The notes under the pieces: model-generated
Told to the model about the DNA's origin: nothing
Databases searched by the model: none
The model's input: the letters and a program-made list of their open reading frames with translations, nothing else
Shown: one piece after another, positions 16,722 to 25,305 of the stretch
How positions within the stretch are numbered: the first letter of the stretch is position 1
Layout: the number at the start of each line of letters is the position of its first letter
Translations under genes and position numbers: made by a program
Origin: Haloplanus sp.
GTDB taxonomy: Archaea; Halobacteriota; Halobacteria; Halobacteriales; Haloferacaceae
NCBI RefSeq assembly: GCF_028275055.1
Contig: NZ_JAQCNJ010000056.1
Coordinates: forward strand, 1 to 50,463
DNA length: 50,463 bases
Direction: 5' to 3'

Positions 16722-17483
16722 TCACTCGTCGATGTCGTACGACCACCCATCGAGCGCCTGCCGGACGAAGTCACCCTCCACGTCGCGAAAGAGGGCGTCG
16801 CTCCCGTCGTGATCGCCGAACTCGAAGCCCCGGACGACGACGACGGGCGTCCCGCCGGCCCCCTCGCCGGCGACGAGGTTGGCGGCGGCCGCAAGTTCGT
16901 CGACCACCGCCTGCACCGTGACGCCGAGTTCGCGTCCCTCCCGGTCGCGCTCCCCGCGCCAGTCGCGGGCGGCCGGCAACCCGGCCCATCCGAGGGCGAC
17001 GCCACGTTGTCCGTGACGGAACGGCCGCCCGCAGGTGTCGGTGACGATCACGCGGTCGGCGGCGACGCCGGACTCGATCCGCTCTGCGCTCTCGCCCGGT
17101 CGCTCCGGGAGCAACAACAGGTCGCCTCCCGGAACGTTCGAGCGGTCGATGCCCGCGTTGACCGTGATATGGCCGAATCGTGTCTCCGTCAGGAGAAAGG
17201 GCGCATCCATCAGGAGGTCGGTGCTCTCGTTGAGGACCGCCTGCGCGAAGCGGGGGTCTTTGTCGTCGCCGGTGGCGCGTTCCAGTCGGTCGGCCACCGC
17301 GCGGGCACGGCTCCCCGGGTCGAACGACGACAGATCCGCGACCTGGCCCTCGGTCTTCGAGACGACAGTGCTCGCGACACAGACCACGTCGTCAGGCCGG
17401 AGATCGACCCGGTTCTCGACGAGTGCCGCAAGCGAGTCGCCCCGGCGTACCTCCGGGAGATCGGACACGGCGAACACGTCCAT
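16722..17483 (-). CDS. cofE: Coenzyme F420-0:L-glutamate ligase
   Basis: The 253-residue CofE adds gamma-linked glutamates to F420-0 using GTP, the last step of F420 synthesis. Signatures: VVCVASTVVSKTEGQVADLS near residue 35, a long middle segment HITVNAGIDRSNVPGGDLLLLP, then IVTDTCGRPFRHGQRGVALGWAGLPA with the conserved DT-x-GRP-R-G. No nitroreductase-like second domain (as in actinobacterial FbiB) is present. ATG start; 54 bp separate it from the phosphoesterase gene. Its presence matches the F420-using enzymes in the window (mer and npdG). Confidence 0.93.
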   Translation of the reverse strand: MDVFAVSDLPEVRRGDSLAALVENRVDLRPDDVVCVASTVVSKTEGQVADLSSFDPGSRARAVADRLERATGDDKDPRFAQAVLNESTDLLMDAPFLLTETRFGHITVNAGIDRSNVPGGDLLLLPERPGESAERIESGVAADRVIVTDTCGRPFRHGQRGVALGWAGLPAARDWRGERDREGRELGVTVQAVVDELAAAANLVAGEGAGGTPVVVVRGFEFGDHDGSDALFRDVEGDFVRQALDGWSYDIDE

Positions 17484-17538
17484 ACCACCCCTGCGGCGCG
17501 GGCGACCAAAAGGCCCGCGTCACCCGGTCGTGGTGACG

Positions 17539-18048
17539 CTACCGACCGCCGATCCGGTGGTGTGTCACGTCGAGATCACCGTCGCGTACCGTCGCCGTCA
17601 ACATCGTCGTCTCGGTCGCAGGCGCGGCGCCCGTCGCGGACCCGGGATTCAACAGTCGCACGCCGTCGTGAACCTCGTCGGTGCACTCGTGGGTGTGGCC
17701 TGCAACGCCGACGGCGGTGTCGGCGTCGGTGGCGCACTCGCGCACCGCGGCGACGACGCGGTCCTCGTAGCCGATCCGGTCGCCGGTGCCGTGGGTAACG
17801 ACGAACTCGACGCCATCCAGTTCGACGGTTGCCACGGCCGGCAGGTCGACCCGCTCCGGGTCGACGTTCCCCCGGACGCCGGTAAACCCCTCGCCAGCGA
17901 GCGATCGGACCTCGTCGACGGCCGCCGGCGTCTCGAAGTCGCCGGTGTGGATGGTGTGGTCGGCCGCCTCGACCCGTTCGCGAACCCAGTCCGGAATCCC
18001 GGTCGCCCGATCCGGAATGTGCGTGTCGCCGATGATCGCAACGTCCAT
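17539..18048 (-). CDS. YfcE/MJ0936-type metallophosphoesterase
   Basis: The 169-residue calcineurin-like phosphoesterase has the ordered metal motifs IGDTHIPDR, IHTGDFETP, GNVDPE, THGTG and GHTHE, followed by NPGSAT. This compact, single-domain form hydrolyses phosphodiesters with two divalent metals in the cytoplasm; physiological substrates are generally unknown. The ATG at 18048 (MDVAIIGDTHIPD) places the first metal motif at its usual distance from the N-terminus. A longer upstream frame is antisense to the remnant gene at 18.1 kb and not supported. Confidence 0.9.
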   Translation of the reverse strand: MDVAIIGDTHIPDRATGIPDWVRERVEAADHTIHTGDFETPAAVDEVRSLAGEGFTGVRGNVDPERVDLPAVATVELDGVEFVVTHGTGDRIGYEDRVVAAVRECATDADTAVGVAGHTHECTDEVHDGVRLLNPGSATGAAPATETTMLTATVRDGDLDVTHHRIGGR

Positions 18049-18121
18049 ACGCCCCGTTGGCGGGGGGGCGTCAAATCGTTGTCCCACCGACGCCGAGCGC
18101 AAGCGTCGTATCGATGGCGGC

Positions 18122-18592
18122 CGAAGAATCGCCGTCCACCGTGTTGTCACCTGCGTTCTCAGACACCGAACGGCCGTTCTGCTCCGTCGCCACGGCGGGG
18201 CCGGTCGGTGGGATGCCGTCTCCACCCGGATCGACGCCGACGCCGACGCCGCTCTCGTTGGCGCGGACGCGGTGCTCGCGGACGGAAGCGTCGTCAGCAA
18301 GGTCGGTACTCGGGGGGTTGCGCTCGCGGCGGCCCGCGAGAACGTGCCGTTGTGGGTCGTCGCCGCGGCCGCCAAGATCCGGCCGGACGAACGCGTTCAC
18401 ACCGAGACGGCCGACCCGACCGACCTCTACGACGGCGACGCGCCGGTGCGGGTCGTAACGCCCGTCTTCGACCACACGCCCGCCGACCTCGTGGCCGGCG
18501 TCGTCACCGAGCGTGGCGTTCTCGACGGCGACGACGTGCGGGCGGTGGCCGCGCAACACCGCGAGAACGCGCGGTGGGCGGAACGCGAGTAG
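18122..18592 (+). pseudogene. Remnant of a Nudix - eIF2B-like fusion gene with internal deletion
   Basis: The frame reads VVTCVLRHRTAVLLRRHGGAGRWDAVS at its start, the first strands of a haloarchaeal Nudix domain (no Nudix box follows). It then runs directly into ADAALVGADAVLADGSVVSKVGTRG, KIRPDERVHTETADPTDLYDG and FDHTPADLVAGVVTERGVL, the C-terminal half of the eIF2B alpha/ribose-1,5-bisphosphate isomerase family. In other haloarchaea I recall a full-length Nudix-eIF2B-like fusion of roughly 400 residues; here most of both domains is missing. No ATG, GTG or TTG precedes the Nudix part in frame. The first in-frame start is a GTG at 18272, which would give only a 106-residue eIF2B-like piece. 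The deletion and missing start are seen; the ancestral architecture is from memory. Confidence 0.6.
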
Positions 18593-18636
18593 AGCGTAAA
18601 CGGACCGAAGATAGGGCCGAAGCGCTTGCGGGGAGG

Positions 18637-19002
18637 TTACGCCCCCGGGACGCCCAGTCCGGACACCCCGTTGACGCCGAGGAACTCAAGCGTCGCGAGA
18701 ACGACGACGGCGACGACCCACGCGGCGATGCCGACTCCGATCGAACGGAGCCAGCCGCCGCGGTACCGCCACCTGACGACGCCGACCCACGCGACGGTCG
18801 CGAGAAGGCCGCCGATCAGCGGGACCGGTTCGAGCAGTGCCCAGACGACCGCCCCGACCAAGGCGGTCAGAACGGCGTGGCCGTACCCCCGAGCGTCGGA
18901 GACGACGCGTGCCCCCGCATGGATGGCGACGCCGCCGACGAGGAGGCTCACCGCGAGAGTGAGCAGTCGGTCCTCGACGCCGAGGGGATGGAGCGGCGGC
19001 AC
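18637..19002 (-). CDS. Four-helix haloarchaeal membrane protein
   Basis: The 121-residue hydrophobic protein has about four membrane segments (LLTLAVSLLVGGVAIHA, AVLTALVGAVVWALL, LIGGLLATVAWVGVV, IGVGIAAWVVAVVVLATL). No catalytic motif or known domain is recognised. The start is GTG at 19002. The preceding gene on this strand ends at 19009, leaving six bases, so the two are almost certainly co-transcribed and perhaps translationally coupled. Confidence 0.7.
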   Translation of the reverse strand: MPPLHPLGVEDRLLTLAVSLLVGGVAIHAGARVVSDARGYGHAVLTALVGAVVWALLEPVPLIGGLLATVAWVGVVRWRYRGGWLRSIGVGIAAWVVAVVVLATLEFLGVNGVSGLGVPGA

Positions 19003-19008
19003 GGAAGT

Positions 19009-19377
19009 TCAGGCGTCGGCCGCGCCGTCACCATCGTTGCCGGCCGCCTCCCCGTCACCGCCGGTCGCGTCGCTCACGGCGCCACCGAGCGAGCCGTCGA
19101 GGCCGCCGTTCAGGAACTCGCCGATCCGGCTGTGGATCTCCGAGACGTGATCGGGTACCCCCGCGGGCAGGTCCGCGGGCGGGCCGCCGCCGTTCACCTC
19201 GACATCGGTCGCGTCGTCTGCGTCACTCGCGGACTCGTTTGCCGCGGTGTCGTCGGCCTGTGCCGCTCGGTCGTCCACACCGACATCGACGGGCGCGTTT
19301 CCGGGAGCCGCGGCGACCGTCCCGACGGTCACAAACAGCGCCGCGAACGCGACTGCGATCAGTTTCGTTCGTGTCAT
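19009..19377 (-). CDS. Secreted acidic low-complexity protein
   Basis: The 122-residue protein has a Sec signal peptide (MTRTKLIAVAFAALFVTVGTVA, then AAAPG), followed by an Asp/Ala/Gly-rich region. A short helical motif, DHVSEIHSRIGEFLNGGL, is the only part likely to fold. No lipobox is present. A TATA-like TCAATACC lies about 30 nt upstream of the ATG. It heads a two-gene operon with the four-helix membrane protein, suggesting an envelope role. Confidence 0.7.
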   Translation of the reverse strand: MTRTKLIAVAFAALFVTVGTVAAAPGNAPVDVGVDDRAAQADDTAANESASDADDATDVEVNGGGPPADLPAGVPDHVSEIHSRIGEFLNGGLDGSLGGAVSDATGGDGEAAGNDGDGAADA

Positions 19378-19919
19378 CGTTGCGTTTCCCTCCCGGCTCC
19401 GAGGGGTATTGAACCCGCATCGCCGTGAATCCCGATTTCGTGCGTTTGAACCGTTTTAACTGGGGTTTGTCGACAGTAAAACGGAATCCATCAGGGTCGA
19501 ACCGCGTGTCACTCCCTTTCGTCCCCGAACGCCAGACCGGACGGCCACGATGCGTGCCGCGCCGTGACGAGCGACTTTTATCATCGGGAGCGGTAGAACG
19601 ATCCGGTGGCGATGATGACGGTTACCCCCACTCAGCCCCGTGTGATGAACCATCCACACTGAGCCACCACCGCTTGAAGACACGCTTCTGCCGCCTTCGG
19701 CACGCGACCACGTCTACGCCCCGACGCTTCGACGCTTGGCATCCACGACTCGGTCGATGCGGTGTTCCCGCCGGCGGTGAGTCGCGACGCCCCCGAAGAC
19801 GACACCAACGAGTACTACGAGTGTGTGGCGACCGTTCTCCGGGAGACGATCCGTCGGTTCGTGGCCGGGGCGTCGCCGGGAGCGCAGGCCTTTCCACCGC
19901 TCGGTTCCGACCTCTCTCC
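19378..19919. other. Long spacer with a possible gene remnant
   Basis: 542 bp without a confident gene. Two things stand out. A TATA-like CTTTTATC (about 19575) is followed by ATGATGACGGTTACC, opening a frame that stops after 16 codons. Further on, plus-strand frame 19723-19895 reads LGIHDSVDAVFPPAVSR, then DDTNEYYECVATVLRETIRRFVAG, which looks like genuine helical protein sequence but has only a GTG start within it and no stop before entering the monooxygenase gene out of frame. This suggests a decayed gene. Confidence 0.35.
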
Positions 19920-21068
19920 ATGCCATTGGATCGCTCCACCCAGTCCACCGACTCGCTCGACATCACGGTCTCCGGTGGGTCGATGGGCGGTCTGTTCACC
20001 GGGATCGCACTCGACCGTACGGGCCACGACGTGACCGTCTTCGAGCGGTCCTCGGCCGCGCTCGGAAGCCGTGGCGGCGGAATCGTCGCTCAGGAGTCGA
20101 TCCGTCGGTTCCTGTCGCGACACGGCATCGCCGACCCCGACGACCTTACGACGACGGCCGGCGAGCGCCGCCTTCTCACCGCGGACGGCGACGTCCGGAC
20201 CGCGACGCCGGACTCGATGGTGTTCACCTCGTGGGACGCTCTCTACCGCCGACTGCGCGATGCCTTCCCCGACGACCGGTATCACGCTGGCCGGCGAGTC
20301 GACACCGTCACCCCCGCGACGGGACGGGCGACGCTCGACGACGGGACGACGGTCGACGCGGATCTGGTCGTCGCCGCCGAGGGTGGTCGCTCCGCGACAC
20401 GTCGCCGACTGTTTCCCGACGTCACCCCCGAGTTCGCGGACTACGTCGCCTGGCGTGGCCTCGTCCCCGAAACCGACCTCCCGGCAAGCGTTGTTTCGGC
20501 GTTCGATGGCCGATTTACCTTCTATCAGGGTTCCAAGACCCTGATTCTCGCCTACTTCATCCCGGGCGCTGACGGCGGGACGAGTGCCGGCGAGCGCCGA
20601 CTCAACTGGGTCTGGTACGACACCCTCACCGGCCGGGACCGCGACGCCATCTTCACCGACGCGACGGGCGACGAGGGGAGCTTCGGCGTCCCACCGGGGG
20701 AACTCCGATCCCCGGTCGAACGCCGACAGCGTGAGCGCGCGGTGGACAGCCTCCCGCCTGCCTTCGCGGATCCGGTCGCGGCGACGACGGAGCCGTTCGT
20801 CCAAGCGATCTACGATCTGACCGTCCCCGCGATGACCGTCGACCGCGTCTGCCTTCTCGGCGACGCGGCCTTTGTCGCGCGCCCCCACACGGCCGCCGGT
20901 ACCTCGAAGGCGGCCGGCGACGCGGCCGAACTGTCGGCCGCACTCGACGACCACGGGTCACTGGGCGACGCGCTGTCGTCGTGGTGTGGCCGCCGACGCG
21001 CCTACGGCGACCGCCTCGTCACACAGGGCCGGCGGATGGGTGACGACCGCCTCGGGCTGTCGGCCTGA
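19920..21068 (+). CDS. FAD-dependent aromatic-ring monooxygenase
   Basis: The 382-residue class A flavoprotein hydroxylase has an N-terminal dinucleotide-binding motif ITVSGGSMGGLFTGIALDRTGHDVTVFER, a middle strand with ADLVVAAEGGRSATRR (DG-like motif), YVAWRGLVPE, and the second FAD motif CLLGDAAFVARPHTAAGTSKAAGDA. This pattern is closest to 2,6-dihydroxypyridine 3-monooxygenase/salicylate hydroxylase-like proteins, which insert one oxygen atom into aromatic or heteroaromatic rings with NAD(P)H. The true substrate is unknown; there are no aromatic catabolism genes nearby. The ATG at 19920 precedes the FAD motif by 18 residues. It may be a lone detoxification or catabolic enzyme. The stop is 3 nt from the convergent engB stop. 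Confidence 0.88.
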   Translation: MPLDRSTQSTDSLDITVSGGSMGGLFTGIALDRTGHDVTVFERSSAALGSRGGGIVAQESIRRFLSRHGIADPDDLTTTAGERRLLTADGDVRTATPDSMVFTSWDALYRRLRDAFPDDRYHAGRRVDTVTPATGRATLDDGTTVDADLVVAAEGGRSATRRRLFPDVTPEFADYVAWRGLVPETDLPASVVSAFDGRFTFYQGSKTLILAYFIPGADGGTSAGERRLNWVWYDTLTGRDRDAIFTDATGDEGSFGVPPGELRSPVERRQRERAVDSLPPAFADPVAATTEPFVQAIYDLTVPAMTVDRVCLLGDAAFVARPHTAAGTSKAAGDAAELSAALDDHGSLGDALSSWCGRRRAYGDRLVTQGRRMGDDRLGLSA

Positions 21069-21071
21069 CCG

Positions 21072-21686
21072 TCACAGGAACTTGAGCAGGTCGTCGCGCT
21101 TCCGGTCGTGAAAGTGGGTCTCCAGTGTGTCGGTGAGCGCGTCGATGTCGCCGCGTTTCGCGCTGATTGGCGCGACCGTCCCCTGCCACTGCTGCCACGG
21201 TGGGAGCAGTCCCAACCGGTCACAGAGATCGTCCAGTCGCTCGTCCCGGTCGTCGACCTTGTCCATCTTGTTGACGGCGACGACCGTCTTCACCCCGACA
21301 TCACGCAGGAAGTGAAACAGTTCCACGTCGTGAGGGACCTCGCCCTCGCCGCTGTGGCGGTCGATGATGTCGACCACGCTCTTTCCGTCGACGACGAGAA
21401 CGCCCGCGAGGATGTCGGCGGCGTTGGCCTCGATATAACGAACCACGTCGGTCTTGATCCGTTCGCGTTGCTCCTCCGGGACGCCGGACATAAACCCGAA
21501 GCCGGGGAGGTCGGTGAACATGAAACTCTCAGGAGCCCAGTCGAAGTGGTTCGGCTGGCGGGTGACGCCGGGTTTGCGCCCCGTCGACACCTGGTGGCCG
21601 GTCAACTCCCGCATCAACGTCGACTTGCCGACATTCGACCGGCCGACGAGAACGACCTCGTCGCGGTCCGGGCGGTCCTCGAACAT
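21072..21686 (-). CDS. engB: Ribosome-biogenesis-type GTPase EngB
   Basis: The 204-residue TrmE-Era-EngA-YihA class GTPase. G1 is [14 protein letters not shown] (about 12-25), the switch region contains [11 protein letters not shown]3 is [12 protein letters not shown]4 is AVNKMDK and G5 is PISAKRGD. Bacterial EngB/YihA acts in large-subunit assembly; the archaeal role is presumed similar. The ATG at 21686 has a TATA-like GTTTAACAG about 27 nt upstream. A 9-bp tandem repeat sits immediately upstream of that box. Convergent with the monooxygenase gene (3-nt spacer) and divergent from rnhB. Confidence 0.93.
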   Translation of the reverse strand: MFEDRPDRDEVVLVGRSNVGKSTLMRELTGHQVSTGRKPGVTRQPNHFDWAPESFMFTDLPGFGFMSGVPEEQRERIKTDVVRYIEANAADILAGVLVVDGKSVVDIIDRHSGEGEVPHDVELFHFLRDVGVKTVVAVNKMDKVDDRDERLDDLCDRLGLLPPWQQWQGTVAPISAKRGDIDALTDTLETHFHDRKRDDLLKFL

Positions 21687-21721
21687 AACGGCCTTTGCCG
21701 GCTGTGACTGTTAAACTCGGC

Positions 21722-21775
21722 GTGTCCGATGTGTCCGGTGTGTCCGACGCGTTCGACGCGTTCGACGCGTTCGAC
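21722..21775. repeat. Six tandem 9-bp units upstream of engB
   Basis: Six contiguous 9-nt units: GTGTCCGAT, GTGTCCGGT, GTGTCCGAC and three times GCGTTCGAC, consensus G(T/C)GT(C/T)CGAC. The array ends a few bases upstream of the TATA-like box of engB and spans 54 bp. It could be a slippage product or a set of regulator sites. Confidence 0.8.
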
Positions 21776-22120
21776 GCGTCAGCCGGGAGACGCCTCGGTC
21801 CGGCCGGCTTCCCGCCGGTGTCACGGACAGAGCAGACCTCGATGAACGCGTCCGGAACGACCTCGAAGAATCAGGTGTCTCCCCGCCACACGAACCCCGA
21901 CACGGAGACGGAGATAACCGAGCCACCCCCGACGCGCCGCGGTCATCGGTTCGCCGGGCGGTTCCGGGCCGGCAAGACGGTGTACGTCGCCGCCCACGGA
22001 CTCCGGGACACGAGGTCGTTTTTCAGACCCGTCTGGAGGTTCCGACGCGGCCGACGACGATGGCGAGACGACCGCCGGTCACCCGAACCGTTTTGTTCCC
22101 CGGTTCCGCCACCTGCGGGT
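21776..22120. other. Spacer upstream of rnhB
   Basis: 345 bp with no gene that I can support. The rnhB frame stays open upstream to 21695, but the encoded residues are Arg/Thr-rich, include the repeat-encoded FDAFDAFDA, and have no RNase HII similarity. No hairpin or RNA gene is evident. Confidence 0.4.
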
Positions 22121-22765
22121 ATGGACATCGGAGCCGACGAGGCGGGGAAGGGACCGGTGCTTGGCCCGATGGTCGCGGCCGCGGTGCGTGTGCGTGTGCC
22201 GGGTGTGACGCTCCCGGATGGGATCGACGACTCGAAACGCCTCTCGCCCGCCCGCCGGGCCGATATGGCCGACCGCCTCCGTGACGACCCGGCCGTCGAT
22301 ATCGGCGTCGCGACGGTCGAACCGGCCCGGATCGACGCCCCCGAGACCGACATGAACGGGATGACCGTCGCGGCACAGGCCGAGGCGATACGAGCCGTCG
22401 CCGTCGACGACGACGCGGTGACCGTCGATGCGGGCGATGTCGACGCCGACCGGTTCGGTCGACGGGTCCGCGAGGCAATCGGCGCCACGGTGACGGTGCG
22501 GGCCGAACACCGCGCCGACGAGCGCTACCCCCACGTCGCCGCCGCGAGCGTGGTCGCCAAGGTCGAACGCGACACACGAGTCGAGGCGCTCGCCGAGCGG
22601 TACGGCGAGGTTGGGAGTGGCTACCCGAGCGACGAGCGGACCCGTACCTTTCTGGCCGAATACGTCCGCGACAACGGGGAACTGCCGCCCTGTGCCCGGC
22701 GCTCGTGGGCGACCTGTGACGACGTGCTCGCCGCCGCCGAGCAGTCGTCGTTGTCGGAGTTTTAG
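22121..22765 (+). CDS. rnhB: Ribonuclease HII
   Basis: The 214-residue enzyme cleaves RNA in RNA-DNA hybrids and at single ribonucleotides in DNA. The catalytic Asp-Glu pair is in MDIGADEAGKGPVLGPMV at the N-terminus. The remaining signatures are IDDSKRLSPARR, the internal Asp of VTVDAGDVDADRF, and YPHVAAASVVAKVERD with GSGYPSDERT, carrying the last metal ligand. The ATG at 22121 gives the usual archaeal length. It stands alone, divergent from engB across a 434-bp spacer, and ends 20 nt from the secD stop. Confidence 0.95.
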   Translation: MDIGADEAGKGPVLGPMVAAAVRVRVPGVTLPDGIDDSKRLSPARRADMADRLRDDPAVDIGVATVEPARIDAPETDMNGMTVAAQAEAIRAVAVDDDAVTVDAGDVDADRFGRRVREAIGATVTVRAEHRADERYPHVAAASVVAKVERDTRVEALAERYGEVGSGYPSDERTRTFLAEYVRDNGELPPCARRSWATCDDVLAAAEQSSLSEF

Positions 22766-22785
22766 CCCCCGGCCGGCGAGGCCCT

Positions 22786-24345
22786 CTACCGGGTGAGCAG
22801 CGCTCGCAGGATGTCACCGTACGCCGGCCGTGTGAGCAGGACGCCCACGATGACGCCAAGGATTGTGAAGATGGCGAAGCCCTGGAGATCACCCAGCGAA
22901 AGGACCGCCAGCGGGCTCATCGCGATGATGGTGGTGGCGGCGGCGACGCCGATGACCCAGAACGCCTTCCGGAACCGTGACTGGAAGACGCGGCGACTGT
23001 TGACGTCGCCCTGTGCCATCACCTCGTCGGCGATGATAATGAGGTCGTCCACCCCCGTCCCGATAACGGCGATGAACCCGGCGATAACGGAGAGATCGAG
23101 GGGGTAACCGATGCCCGCCGCGAAGCCGAGCAGCACCACCACCTCCGAGAGCGCGGTGACGATCATCGGTAGCGCCACCTCGATTTCACCGTACCGGAGA
23201 AAGACCACGCCGGCGACGGCGAACACGGCGATGATCCCCGTCAACAGGGAGTCGGTGCGGAACTGTTGCCCCTGACTCGGCGCGATAAACGAGGAGGTTC
23301 CCTCCCCATCGGGGCCGATATCGAGGCGGGCCGGGAGCGCGCCGGCACGCAGGTTGATCGCTACCTCTCGGGCCCCGCTGAAGTTCTGGGTCTGGAGAAT
23401 GAACTGCGGGTTGGTTGCCCAGTCGCCGCTCCGCATGTCGCCCGCCAGACCCGGACTCATGCCGAAGGAGTTGACCACTTGACCGTCGACGACGAGCAAC
23501 AGGCAGGGACCGGTGCTCTGGGGGTCCCGCTCGTAGCTGCACCGCGACCCGCCCTCGGACGCGACACCCGTATCCATCATCCGTTGTTGGAAGTTGGGGG
23601 CGGCGTCGTCACGAATCGTGACCGGGACGTTCGGCAACTGTCCTTCGCCGCCCTGCCGTGCGGTGCCGATACTCTGGAAGTCATCGCGTTCGAGCGCCGT
23701 TGTCTGCTCGTAGCTCTCGTTTTGGGTGGGGTAGTACGCGTCGACACGGACGGTCCCACGCTGATTCACGAGTTCCACGACACGCTGTCGGTTCGCGTCG
23801 GGCACCTCGACGAGGATGAAGTTCTCCCCCGTCGGGGTCGTGATCTGTTGGACGGTCCCGCCGGAGAGCCCGGCCTCGTTGATCTTGTTCGAGAGGATTT
23901 CGACCGTCTGAGTCCGGGTCTCCTCCGTGACACCGTCCCGCGTTTGGCCGTACGAGTACCCGGCGGCGTCCAAGCCGGTGCCGAGGTCATCCGGCGAGAC
24001 GCCGTCGGCGGTCACCTCGACCGTTCCCTCGGTTTCGCTCGTCGGCCGGACGATTACGTCCGCGACGCTCACACCCGCCAGCTCGTTCGCCACGTCACGT
24101 TCGACCTGCGGGGCGTTGGTTCCGCCCAACTCGACCTCCTCGGCGGTGACGCCGATCAGCGGCGCGCGAATCCGCGTCCCGCCCGAAAGCTGGAGTCCGT
24201 ACTGGAGGTTGGTCGTTCCGCTGCTCTCCAATCCCGGTGCGTCGGCACCGGAGTCGCCCACGGTCGGCGAGAACAACGCGAAGAGGCTTCCACCGAGAAC
24301 GATTATCAACAGCACGATCCGCCAGTTGTCACGGACCGCTCCCAT
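22786..24345 (-). CDS. secD: Protein-export membrane protein SecD
   Basis: The 519-residue RND-family subunit that, with SecF, uses the ion gradient to aid late translocation and membrane-protein release at the Sec channel. One N-terminal membrane helix (RIVLLIIVLGGSLFALF) precedes a large extracytoplasmic region beginning LQYGLQLSGGTRIRAPL (the D1 signature) and containing NKINEAGLSGGTVQQI. Five C-terminal helices follow (from about residue 350), with PLDLSVIAGFIAVIGTGVDDLIIIADEV carrying the conserved transmembrane Asp. Its ATG overlaps the secF stop (TGATG), so secF and secD form one operon with secF first, as is usual in archaea. Confidence 0.96.
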   Translation of the reverse strand: MGAVRDNWRIVLLIIVLGGSLFALFSPTVGDSGADAPGLESSGTTNLQYGLQLSGGTRIRAPLIGVTAEEVELGGTNAPQVERDVANELAGVSVADVIVRPTSETEGTVEVTADGVSPDDLGTGLDAAGYSYGQTRDGVTEETRTQTVEILSNKINEAGLSGGTVQQITTPTGENFILVEVPDANRQRVVELVNQRGTVRVDAYYPTQNESYEQTTALERDDFQSIGTARQGGEGQLPNVPVTIRDDAAPNFQQRMMDTGVASEGGSRCSYERDPQSTGPCLLLVVDGQVVNSFGMSPGLAGDMRSGDWATNPQFILQTQNFSGAREVAINLRAGALPARLDIGPDGEGTSSFIAPSQGQQFRTDSLLTGIIAVFAVAGVVFLRYGEIEVALPMIVTALSEVVVLLGFAAGIGYPLDLSVIAGFIAVIGTGVDDLIIIADEVMAQGDVNSRRVFQSRFRKAFWVIGVAAATTIIAMSPLAVLSLGDLQGFAIFTILGVIVGVLLTRPAYGDILRALLTR

Positions 24346-25220
24346 CAGTTCGCCACCCCTTCGTACTTGTACCAGCGTAACAGGCTGAGGTTGAGCATGT
24401 AGGTGTTCATGAGGTCGGTCGCGAGACCGAACGCGAGAACCGTTCCGATCGCGGCGAGCAGTTGGATGCCGAACAACGTCGCTACGACCGTCATGACGAT
24501 CATCGCCGACAACGACGTAAGCGTCATCGTGACGCCGGTCCGCATCGCGCGGTGGGTAGACTCGTAGAAGTCCCCCGACCGTCTGAGAATGTGGTTGTTG
24601 AGTAGAATGTCGGAGTCGACGCTGTACCCGATGATCATCAGGAGCGCGGCCACGGTCCCCAGCGTGAGGTCGATGCCGAGAACGTTCATCAGCGCCACCG
24701 GAATGACGATATCGGAGAACGCCGAGATAACGACCGCGATGGAGGGGACGAACGTCCGGAACATAAGAAAGACGAGCGCGCTCATCCCGAGAAAGGCGAA
24801 GGTGACACCGAAGAAAGCGAGGCGCTGTGTCCGGGAACCGAAGGCGGCCGAGACGGTGTAGCTCGACTCCACCGCGAGCCCGGCGTCACGCGCCTGCGTC
24901 TCCAACTCCGACACCCCCGTCTCGTCGGTTTGGAACGTCAGGATGTAGGTGTTGTCGGAGGGCACACTCCGGACCGTCTCAGGGGCCGGATCGAACGTCT
25001 GTTGGATCTGTTCGCGCGCCTCACTCTCCGATCCGTCGACAGCGACCCGGACCTCCGCGCCACCGGTGAAATCGAGTCCCGGATCGACCGGTGCGCCGGT
25101 CGCGACGTACCAGCCGCCGATGATCAGGAGGGCAACGGCGAGAACGCCGAGCGGTACGGCCGCAAGCTGGCGATTCGTGTACCGGGTGTAGTCGACCTCC
25201 GGTACTTCGAACGCTACCAT
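24345..25220 (-). CDS. secF: Protein-export membrane protein SecF
   Basis: The 291-residue partner of SecD. It has a first membrane helix (LAAVPLGVLAVALLIIGGWYV), the periplasmic-side motif GLDFTGGAEVRV, and a block of five C-terminal helices including MIIGYSVDSDILLNNHILR, which holds the conserved polar residues, and LTSLSAMIVMTVVATLF. A TATA-like GGCTTAGTAGG lies about 30 nt before the ATG at 25220. It is the first gene of the secF-secD operon. Confidence 0.96.
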   Translation of the reverse strand: MVAFEVPEVDYTRYTNRQLAAVPLGVLAVALLIIGGWYVATGAPVDPGLDFTGGAEVRVAVDGSESEAREQIQQTFDPAPETVRSVPSDNTYILTFQTDETGVSELETQARDAGLAVESSYTVSAAFGSRTQRLAFFGVTFAFLGMSALVFLMFRTFVPSIAVVISAFSDIVIPVALMNVLGIDLTLGTVAALLMIIGYSVDSDILLNNHILRRSGDFYESTHRAMRTGVTMTLTSLSAMIVMTVVATLFGIQLLAAIGTVLAFGLATDLMNTYMLNLSLLRWYKYEGVAN

Positions 25221-25305
25221 GTCCGCCGGTCCATCCCCATGCCTACTAAGCCTTTGTATGTCCGCCAGCGAGCGAAACCCCCGGACACACCCCGGCCCGC
25301 TGTGC

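Noticed and set aside
19815-20954. 379-codon minus frame antisense to the FAD monooxygenase
   Set aside because: The plus strand contains both FAD motifs; the antisense product has none.
21695-22120. N-terminal extension of RNase HII through the 9-bp repeat
   Set aside because: The frame is open but the residues are low-complexity and unlike RNase HII, whose catalytic DEAG normally lies at the very N-terminus as with the ATG at 22121.
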